A DNA stretch of 64,000 nucleotides, from positions 5,871,404-5,935,403 of the forward strand of contig NZ_CP042914.1 of assembly GCF_008065135.1 (NCBI RefSeq), given 5' to 3'. This document shows, piece by piece, positions 34,459-41,500 of the stretch (the first letter of the stretch is position 1; the number at the start of each line of letters is the position of its first letter). The notes under the pieces were generated by a model. That model was not told where the DNA came from. It saw only the letters and a list, made by a program, of their open reading frames with translations, and did not search any database. The DNA comes from Roseimaritima ulvae (lineage in GTDB: Bacteria > Planctomycetota > Planctomycetia > Pirellulales > Pirellulaceae). The position numbers and the translations under genes were made by a program.

Positions 34459-34956
34459 TTACGGATTGGAGTAACCAATAAACAAAGTGCTGTGCTTGAA
34501 ACCGTATGCCGAACCGTTCACGTTAAACATGTAGGTTCCTGTATAGCCTGCAGGCTGCACAGCTGATCCTATGATGACAACGTCAGTCGAACAGTTCGGA
34601 GTCGAGTTTGTATTCTCGGCCTTGATTCGGAGTCCAGGTCCTATCTCGCCTTCAGTGATCTTCCAATGCGGCGAGTCGCAGATTGAGCCGGAAATCTTGC
34701 CGTCAAGAACTTTGTATGGGTATACCCGTGGATCAAATATTACTTCAATCTCCATTTTGTGATGTGTTGAGGTTTCATGGTAAAGCTCGAAAATTGCTTT
34801 TTTACGTGTAACGGCAGCAGGCACCGGAGTCGTCTGCGATTCGCCCTTTTTGATTTTCTTGCCAGTTGGGTCGGTTTCTGTTTCCTGTGCATGTACCGTA
34901 AGCGATATGAGTAACAGCGTGCACGCAAAGCAACGGGCAATATGTTTCAGATTCAT
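34459..34956 (-). CDS. Cassette 10: secreted hypothetical protein
   Basis: A 165-residue protein with a signal peptide (LKHIARCFACTLLLISLTVHAQ, cleavage probably after HA-Q). A Lys/Thr-rich linker and a domain with no recognised family follow (IFELYHETSTHHKMEIEVIFDPRVYPYKVLDGKISG, NSTPNCSTDVVIIGS, GYTGTYMFNVNGS). GGAG lies seven bases before the ATG. Its ends ACACATAAC and GTTATGTGT match over nine bases. It probably acts in the periplasm or outside the cell. Confidence 0.72.
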   Translation of the reverse strand: MNLKHIARCFACTLLLISLTVHAQETETDPTGKKIKKGESQTTPVPAAVTRKKAIFELYHETSTHHKMEIEVIFDPRVYPYKVLDGKISGSICDSPHWKITEGEIGPGLRIKAENTNSTPNCSTDVVIIGSAVQPAGYTGTYMFNVNGSAYGFKHSTLFIGYSNP

Positions 34957-34996
34957 GGGGGTCTCCAGTCTTGAAACGGAAGCTTAAGGTAAGTAA

Positions 34997-35090
34997 ACAC
35001 ATAACGACGGTGTTCACGCGGTGGCGACCCGCGGTGTTGTTTTCACGAAAACGTGTTGCCGCCACTCGCGTGCAACAGATGGTTCTTGCG
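34997..35090 (-). other. attC site 11
   Basis: Left core ACACATAACG, right core GGTTCTTGCG; near-identical body to site 9. Confidence 0.82.
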
Positions 35091-35437
35091 CTGGGCTTGT
35101 ACGGCCGACGACCCGCCAATTGAATCGATTCTGTAAACCCTCAAGATACCGACCGAAGTAAGGCCGAGCAACAATCGACCGAGCAAATCAGCAAGCCGAC
35201 AATAATCAGCTGGCGCATCGACAGCGTTGGGACTCGGCCATTGGCAAGACCGCGAATCGATTAGTGTGTGATTAATGGCGATTAGTGTTCCAGAAAGAGA
35301 GAACACTAATCTTCACTAATCGAACACTAATCACTTTGCCGTGAAGGTTCGGCCAGCGCTCATTGGCACGGCACGCGAGATCGAGCGTCCGAGAACCACC
35401 ATGACAATCGACTAGGAATCGACGGACCGCAAGAACG
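35081..35437 (-). other. Cassette 11: no convincing ORF, sister of cassette 9
   Basis: Both ends resemble cassette 9. The right end shares GAACCACCATG(A/G)CAATCGA and GAATCGACGGACCGCAAGAACG. The middle holds an ATTAGTGT palindrome (35260-35335) instead of the one in cassette 9. Confidence 0.6.
35260..35335. repeat. ATTAGTGT palindrome inside cassette 11
   Basis: GATTAGTGTGTGATTA and GATTAGTGTTC on the left face GAACACTAATC, TCACTAATCG and AACACTAATC on the right, around AGAAAGAGA. This makes a long imperfect hairpin. Confidence 0.75.
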
Positions 35438-35520
35438 GTAGGGTTCAGCGGGGCCGCGCGAACGACTCACCACTTCAAACACGTCAACTCGCGGCCTCCG
35501 TTGCAACCCATGGTTACCCC
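35428..35520 (-). other. attC site 12
   Basis: Left core CGCAAGAACG, right core GGTTACCCC; GGGTTCAGCGGGGCCGCG pairs with CGCGGCCTCCGTTGCAACCC. Confidence 0.8.
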
Positions 35521-36080
35521 ATCCGCATCCGTCGCCGGCGCGCCAAACGATAGGACACCCAAAAGCCAGCTTGGGGGAATAAGTGACGCAGATCTCTCCA
35601 CGAGAGTCCAGTTAGTTTACCATGCCTCTCGAGAACGCGCACCACTGGATCGTCCGCAATTGTCAGCAGGTATTCATAGTCATGAAGTGCAGTCGTGTAG
35701 GTGCCAGGCAGGTGTGAGATATGTCGTTGACGCTCGGACGTACCGTAATGCTGTTCGACCAGGGAAAGTTCGAAGTGAAGGGCGAAGCCCTCTTCCAGTC
35801 CGCTCGCGTTGCCAAAAGCACCGTCGGTTAGGTGTAGATGCACCGATTCGTGTGCGACATTGGAAACAAGTGTCGATTCGCATGATACGGCGTTTGGGCC
35901 AACCACAAGCGTCGCCTTGTCACCGTCGATTGCGATCGTTGGCCCAGCGTTCGACTGGCGAACGTCGAACACCTGGAATTGCAGTCGGGGAGGACCAAGC
36001 ATCTCACAGAGCGTGGCCCGGAAGTCACCAGCTAAGGTCAGCGCCCGCTGTTCGAGTTCCGGTGGTAGCTGAGAGGACAC
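35514..36080 (-). CDS. Cassette 12: HExxH-containing hypothetical protein
   Basis: A 188-residue protein with SNVAHESVHLHLTDGAFGNASGLEEGFALHFE. HESVH fits a zinc-peptidase HExxH site, and the Glu about 20 residues on (GLEEG) could be the third ligand. The start is GTG at 36080 with GAGG upstream; an in-frame stop precedes it. The TAA stop (35514-35516) is in the attC core GGTTACCCC. It could be a metalloprotease or a degenerate one; no family name can be given. Confidence 0.65.
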   Translation of the reverse strand: MSSQLPPELEQRALTLAGDFRATLCEMLGPPRLQFQVFDVRQSNAGPTIAIDGDKATLVVGPNAVSCESTLVSNVAHESVHLHLTDGAFGNASGLEEGFALHFELSLVEQHYGTSERQRHISHLPGTYTTALHDYEYLLTIADDPVVRVLERHGKLTGLSWRDLRHLFPQAGFWVSYRLARRRRMRMG

Positions 36081-36092
36081 AAAACCTCATCG

Positions 36093-36184
36093 GGGGTAAC
36101 GGTCGCCGTCACCGGGCGGCGAGAGTAAAACAAACCATCAGGAAACGCGCTGACGCCGCTCCGGTGCACGGCATAGTTACCCGC
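36093..36184 (-). other. attC site 13
   Basis: Left core GGGGTAACGG, right core GTTACCCGC; GCCGTCACCGGGCGGCG pairs with CGCCGCTCCGGTGCACGGC. Confidence 0.82.
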
Positions 36185-36644
36185 CGTTTACCTGCAGCGG
36201 GGAAGACCATAGGAAGCGATCCGAACGTATATTGCCACCGCGAACGCCAATCAGTGAATCACGGACAGTATCCGCCGTCACATTTTCGGCGTCAAGGTAA
36301 AAGTGTGAGCAGCCAATGCACCGATCATCGAGATAGTCAGTTGTAATGCACACGCGATCGGCAATCACGTCGATTGCAAAACGGGCAGCATCGTGAGCCG
36401 CAGCAAGAAGCCGCGAATCGTCCGAATCGCCGTCATAGTTGTAGCCAGAGAAGTGCGTGTGGTGTTTGGTGCCAACTTCGAGCGTCAGTTCGTCGCCGTT
36501 GTCGTCGATGCAAAGCGGTCCAACATCCTTGTGTTTGGCGGGAAGGGTTAGGGTTGGATACCGCGACTTGCTTTGTAGCCAGCCGTTAGCGTCACCTCCG
36601 AGTTCTGCAAATCGCTCAAGGAATGCGTTCAGTGCTGGAGTCAT
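36177..36644 (-). CDS. Cassette 13: hypothetical protein
   Basis: A 155-residue protein beginning MTPALNAFLERFAELGGDANGW. No family recognised. It is soluble and acidic, with TLEVGTKHHTHFSGYN and RLLAAAHDAARFAIDVIADRVCITTDYL. Small acidic cassette proteins are often immunity-like, but nothing here proves this. The TAA stop is part of the attC core. Confidence 0.65.
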   Translation of the reverse strand: MTPALNAFLERFAELGGDANGWLQSKSRYPTLTLPAKHKDVGPLCIDDNGDELTLEVGTKHHTHFSGYNYDGDSDDSRLLAAAHDAARFAIDVIADRVCITTDYLDDRCIGCSHFYLDAENVTADTVRDSLIGVRGGNIRSDRFLWSSPLQVNGG

Positions 36645-36652
36645 ATTTCAGT

Positions 36653-36746
36653 CGGGTAACGTCACGGATCACGCGGTCGCCGCGAGTGATCCTCCACTTC
36701 AGTAACCACGACGCGGCGACTCGTCGTGCATCCGATGGTTACCCGC
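36653..36746 (-). other. attC site 14
   Basis: Left core CGGGTAACG, right core GGTTACCCGC; CGGTCGCCGCG pairs with CGCGGCGACTCG. Confidence 0.8.
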
Positions 36747-37152
36747 TGCTTGGATTCGCAAGTGCGTTAATCTTTAGACGCAACTCATCGAGCAAGCGGT
36801 GGTTCGCGGGCGACGTCAAATCGTATGCCTCATTGTCGTCGAGGATAGAGCAGAGAGCAACTCCGTACGTGCGTCTGCCTTCAGTGCGTCGGGCGGGATC
36901 ACAATGGCGTTTCGCGAGCATATCGCAGTACGGAAGTGATTTGTCCTGCGTTGCCGTGGCGAATAGCGGCGATGTCAAATAGTCGAAGTCGTGGTAGAGC
37001 TCGTGTACCAGATCACGGATATGCCGTACAGCGATTCGATCATCAGCGGCACAGACGTCGGCGGGCAAGCTTGTATCATCGTCAAGTAAGTCAGCGTCAT
37101 TCACCTCGGAAAGCCCAACGACTAGGCGACATATTTCGCGTTTGGTCAACAT
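36739..37152 (-). CDS. Cassette 14: hypothetical protein
   Basis: A 137-residue protein starting MLTKREICRLVVGLSEVNDADLLDDDTSLPADVCAADD. No recognised family. It is helical and acidic, with VRHIRDLVHELYHDFDYLTSP (HELYH resembles HExxH but the context is helical and no other ligand is evident). Its TAA stop (36739-36741) is in the attC core. The front core is CGGGGAACG, one base off from the expected complement. Confidence 0.62.
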   Translation of the reverse strand: MLTKREICRLVVGLSEVNDADLLDDDTSLPADVCAADDRIAVRHIRDLVHELYHDFDYLTSPLFATATQDKSLPYCDMLAKRHCDPARRTEGRRTYGVALCSILDDNEAYDLTSPANHRLLDELRLKINALANPSSG

Positions 37153-37193
37153 GCGGAAATGGGGGAAGTTCGAAAGCGGAGAGCAATCTCGGT

Positions 37194-37286
37194 CGGGGAA
37201 CGTTGGTGTTCACGCGGTGGCGACCCACGACATTGTTTCACGAATAGACGTTACCGCCACTCGCGTGCAACACGCTGGTTACCCGC
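37194..37286 (-). other. attC site 15
   Basis: Left core CGGGGAACG, right core GGTTACCCGCC; body like sites 9 and 11. Confidence 0.8.
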
Positions 37287-37662
37287 CGTTGTCTTGGAGC
37301 ATCAATTTCGCGGATTCCACCACTACCGTGTCATTCGTTTGTGATTTCAGTATAGCAAGTGCAATCCGTGCGATAGAATCGCGAATTCCGGGCGTGTAGT
37401 CATTGTTGCGGCACGCGTTTGCACAAGCAACGAACAGGTCGCCGGCGTAGCAGTCGCCTGAGGCGAGCGGATCAGCCTCGATGTGATCGATCGCTATAGG
37501 TAACAAAATGTGTATCGCGATCCGCTGGCCGATCATCACACGAAGGTCTTCGGTGGTGAAAGCATCAAGCGGCTTGCGCCGCAGGCGATGACACGTAGCG
37601 ATCAGACCGGCGTCGGAGTCTGCCACGCGCCACGCAGGAGGATCGAGTTCGTCGAGCGTCAT
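37279..37662 (-). CDS. Cassette 15: CdiI-like immunity protein
   Basis: The 127-residue protein resembles the CDI_immunity family. LIATCHRLRRKPLDAFTTEDLRVMIGQRIAIHILLPIAIDHIEADPLASGDCYAGDLFVAC lines up with the family pattern (L-R-x-K-P-L, D-L-R-x-x-I-G-Q, L-x-P-x-A-x-x-x-x-E-x-D-P-L-x-x-G-D-x-Y-x-G-D-L). Such proteins protect from contact-dependent toxins. No CdiA is in the window, so it would be an orphan immunity gene. The TAA stop is in the attC core GGTTACCC. Confidence 0.7.
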   Translation of the reverse strand: MTLDELDPPAWRVADSDAGLIATCHRLRRKPLDAFTTEDLRVMIGQRIAIHILLPIAIDHIEADPLASGDCYAGDLFVACANACRNNDYTPGIRDSIARIALAILKSQTNDTVVVESAKLMLQDNGG

Positions 37663-37670
37663 TCTTCATT

Positions 37671-37763
37671 CGGGTAACGGCCCGATTCAGCGGACTCGCG
37701 CCCACACGTCTCCATGACGTGACACCGTAGCCGCGAGTTCCGCTGCAATCGTGTGGTTCTGCG
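37671..37763 (-). other. attC site 16 (array's 5'-most)
   Basis: Left core CGGGTAACGG, right core GGTTCTGCG; GCGGACTCGCG pairs with CCGCGAGTTCCGC. The right core has a possible partner GCAGAAC at 38023-38029. Confidence 0.72.
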
Positions 37764-37824
37764 GAGCCAGTTATTGTGGGCGGCCTCCGGTGCGGAATTC
37801 ACCCAACATGCAACGTAAAACCAG

Positions 37825-38040
37825 TCAGTAGATCCCCATGGACCTACAAAGTAAAGTCTTGCCTGATAGCACCGCCGAGGGCACTGCCACACAAGTGTTT
37901 CCCACAGCGCAACGCTGCGGACTACCGGGGTAGCTAATCCCAGCAGTTTGGCCCAACGCAGTGACCGATGCCTGACGGCACTGGCCGCTGAATCGGGCCG
38001 TTTTGCGCCGCACGGATGCGGAGCAGAACTTATTATTCAC
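37825..38040 (-). CDS. Cassette 16 (possible): small hypothetical protein
   Basis: A possible 71-residue protein (GTG start at 38040). No family and no Shine-Dalgarno were recognised. It is basic and Ser/Cys-rich. The only support is its orientation and place between attC site 16 and a core-like GCAGAAC. It may be chance. Confidence 0.25.
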   Translation of the reverse strand: MNNKFCSASVRRKTARFSGQCRQASVTALGQTAGISYPGSPQRCAVGNTCVAVPSAVLSGKTLLCRSMGIY

Positions 38041-38180
38041 CTGATGGACTGGGTGAGAATAAGTGTTTTGGGGTGTTCTCGCGGCTTGCGCGGTGAGAAT
38101 AAGTCTCGATCTGGCAACTTATTCTCACCGGTTGGGGACTTGTTCTCACCGCGCCGTCGTTTTTCGAAGACTTATTATCA
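38028..38180. repeat. GGTGAGAATAAGT direct and inverted repeats
   Basis: GGTGAGAATAAGT occurs at 38052 and 38092. Its inverse ACTTATTCTCACC occurs at 38117, ACTTGTTCTCACC at 38138, and variants at 38028 and 38170. This gives six copies in about 150 bases, pairing into hairpins. They sit at the upstream end of the cassette array. Confidence 0.75.
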
Positions 38181-38547
38181 CTGCTTGATTTGATGATAGC
38201 AAGCTGCTCGGCCCTCTTTGCTATTAATGCGATCGGATGCCACTGCAGGTCGCTTGGGTTCGCCGCGATCAACAGATGAACCGCTAAGAAAGAACACTTC
38301 GGATCATGGGACTCATCTCCCCAACGACTCGCTTCGCGGCCGGGGAGAGGAGACAAGAGGCCAAATATTCATTTCCCATCCCACGATCCGCAGTACGCAG
38401 TCGCTAGCCAAGCCTCGAGAATTCTAGGCCCTCACCTACGGTTTCCGCGGCGGACCATCCGCGCAAAAACCGGTCGCTAGTGCGATGCGGCTGATGTCGG
38501 TTGGGCTTTGAAGGGCCCAAACGCTGGCTGATTTTCTCCGGGAATGC
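38181..38547. other. Intergenic region before the large LEPR-XLL gene
   Basis: About 370 bases. A short palindrome-like part (CTCCCCAACGACTCGCTTCG...GGCCGGGGAGAG, about 38309-38350) looks like another extragenic repeat. No ORF is credible. Confidence 0.45.
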
Positions 38548-41500
38548 TTATCGCCCGTGGTTGTCGGCATTTTTGCCGATGGCGAAAAACAACTGGTCGA
38601 TGGCGTCCGGCGAAGCCTGTTCACCTTGCGCCGACTCGGCTGCCGCCAACGCCGACGCCACGTCTCTGCCGAATTCGACATTGAGCGGCCCGAAATCCCC
38701 GAGCCCTATTTCTCGCTCGGGCGTGCCCCCAATCGCAAAGCCACAAATCCCCACAACTTGCCCCGCTCCGTTGGGACAGCGGGTATTCACGTCCATCGTC
38801 GGATCGAACCGCGGCGACTGGCCTTCACCGATCACCGCTTCCAACAATAGCAAGTCATCGAGCAACCCCAAATCGCTCTGATCCACGCTGCCATCATACG
38901 AGACGTCGCTATCGAAGGTGGAACCACCCACCAACTGGATCGCAAAACTCAATTCCGCGTCCGTTTCCACCACCAACCGATCGCTGGCCGCAAAGGCATG
39001 CGGCGTGCTGTTCCCATTCAGCCAGTCCGGGAATTGCTGCGTGACCGTATCTCCGGTTCGAATCGCCGGATCGTAGAACACAAAGAATTCCACCGACTCG
39101 CCGTCCGCAACCGTGATCGGCAACTGGGGTGTGACCAGCGAGCCATCCGCGGCGACTTGCCGAACGCTAAGCAACGCCGCACCTCCCCCGCCAATCATCG
39201 AGTCATCAATGGCGGTAATACCAAAACTTGCACCCGTGGTGTTGCTCACCTGAAACGACTGCCAGGCCCGCAGGGACGACAACGTCTGATCGATTAATGG
39301 ATTACCGGGATTGTTGCTTTGATAAACATCCAAACGATCCAAAAACTGATCCGCCGGTCGCACAAACGCACCATACTCGAACACGCCCAAGTTCGGTGAT
39401 TCGGCCTGCCCAAACGATCCCGCGACCACGTCCCCCGCAACCACCGTGACGGCCTGCGGCGTGGTGTCCGGGAACGTCTGCATCCGAATGCCTCGATTCC
39501 CTTGCTCGACTTCGCGAACGGTGTAGGTCCCTGGTGCGAGGTTAGCGAACACGAATTTGCCGTCTTCACCGGTAAAGGCACTCGGCTCCGTTTCCGGGTC
39601 GAATGCGCCATTATTATCGCGATCCAAGAAAAGACGCACGCCATAACGCCCGGGCTCATTAGCATCCCACTCGCCATCTAGATCCAAGTCGGCCCAGGAA
39701 TGTCCGCTGATCGTCGCACTGTCGGCGGCCGGCTGGTCGATGAAGTTTTGCGACAAGCCGAAGTTGGGTGCCACGGTTTGCAGTGCATCGCTGATCAGCG
39801 ACGGATTGGCGGTGTCCAGCGTGATCGTGTGCGTGGCGGTCGTCGCCGGGAAACTGGTAGCTTGACCGGTCGGCAATTGCACTTCCAACGTGTAATCACC
39901 CGGCGGGATCTGGCCCAACTGCTGGAACCAATACAGTCCACGTTCGCTGACCGGATCGATCGTGCCGTCTTGGTTCAAATCCACGCTGCGGGTCTGCGCC
40001 GTTCCGATGCCCTGGAGCGTCACATCGACGCCGTCGATCCCCGCTTCGCCGGCGTCCCATTGCCCATTGTCGTTTTGGTCGTGCCACACGCGGCCCATGA
40101 CCGCAATGCGTTCGGTTGTCGGAAGTACAAAAGGACCAGGACGAAAAATGCTCAAGGGCGAAATAAACTGCACGCCCTGCGCGATCGTCAGCGTTTCAGG
40201 CGACTCATTATTGTCCGGGTCCGGGTCCGTCTCGTCGGCTTCGACAACGGCCGTGTTGGTGATCGAAGTACCTTCGGTACCAACGCCCACGGTGGCCACG
40301 AGCTGCAGCGTTTGAGATTCTCCGATAGGCAATTCACCGATCGTCCAAACACCGCTGACCGGATCATAGTCTCCGCCAGAATCGTCACTGACATAACTCA
40401 GCCCCGACGGCAACACGTCCGTTAACGCCACCTCGGTCGCCACCGCATTGGAACTGCTCGCGTTGGTAACCACCATGGTAAAGGTGACCTGCTGCCCTTC
40501 GCCCGGTGTCGCGTCGTCGACCGTCTTGTCAACCGACAGGTCGACGCTGTTGACCGTAAAGGCCGCAAAAGCTTCGTCGCCTCCCACTCGAACCGAGTTT
40601 TCAAAACTTGCTCCAGCCGTGCCGGCGTTGACCGTCGTTTCGACATTGAATTCCACTTGCTGACCAATGTCGATGCTGGGTACGGTCCAGGTTACCGTGT
40701 TGGCGATGGGGTCGAACACGCCGGGCGGTGTGGAAGCGACGTAGAAAACGCCAGACGGCAAGGTATCCACCACCGTGACCGTTTCGGCAGCGAGATTCGA
40801 ATCCGCCGAATCGGTAACGTCGATCTCAAACGTCAACGTTTGCCCTTCGTTGGGCGTTTCATCGCTAACCGTTTTCTCCACCAACAAATCAGCTGGCGAG
40901 CAGGTGACCAGAATCGGTGCGATCGCCGCGTTATTGGTCGCGTCCGGATCCGTTTCGTCCGCTCCCACGGTCAACACATTGGTCATCGTTTGACCACACG
41001 TCCCCGCGTCAACGGTCGCCGTTAACTCAAAGGTCTGTGATTGCCCGGGCGGCAACACGGGGATCATCCACACAGCGGGTTGCGGCGACACCAACGTCAA
41101 TCCGGCGGGAAGCATGTCCTGCACCAGCACGTTGGTCGCGTCGGCATTGGACGAATCGCTGTTGGTAACCGTAATCGTATAGGTCAACAAATCGTCGATA
41201 TCGGGAGTCGGGTTGTCGACGGTTTTAACGACCGACAAATCCACACTGTTGACCGTGAAAGCTTCCGTATCGATATTGTTGGATTGGTCGGGATCGGTTT
41301 CGTCGCCTCCCACCACCACGAGGTTTTCCAGTGTCTGACCGCTGGCGTTGGCATCGACCGTAACGTCGATTTGCAGCGACACGGTTCCGCCGATAGGAAG
41401 GACGGGCAATGTCCAAGTCACCGTGCGAAGATTCGGATCGAAAACTCCCCCATCGGACGCGTCGGTAAACGTCACACCATCGGGCAGTGTATCGACGATA

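Larger units (their letters stand above)
27498..38029 (-). other. Integron-type cassette array without integrase (CALIN)
   Basis: Sixteen attC-like sites of 91-95 bp separate small units of about 300-650 bp whose ORFs all run leftwards. For nearly every unit the bases at its front (GTTnnnn on the minus strand) are complementary to those at its back (nnnnAAC), and these differ from unit to unit. For example TGACAGAAC pairs with GTTCTGTCA around 28526-29089, and ACACATAAC pairs with GTTATGTGT around 34439-35005. This is the R'/R'' relation of integron cassettes. No tyrosine-recombinase gene is in the window. An IS110-family element interrupts one site. Confidence 0.8.

Noticed and set aside
35501-36346. 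281-residue plus-strand ORF over cassettes 12 and 13
   Set aside because: It crosses an attC site and is antisense to two cassette ORFs; Arg/His-rich shadow composition.
27498-37763. Explaining the attC-like sites as ordinary REP elements
   Set aside because: REP copies would share one sequence. Here the outer cores differ from unit to unit but match across each gene unit, which REPs do not explain.
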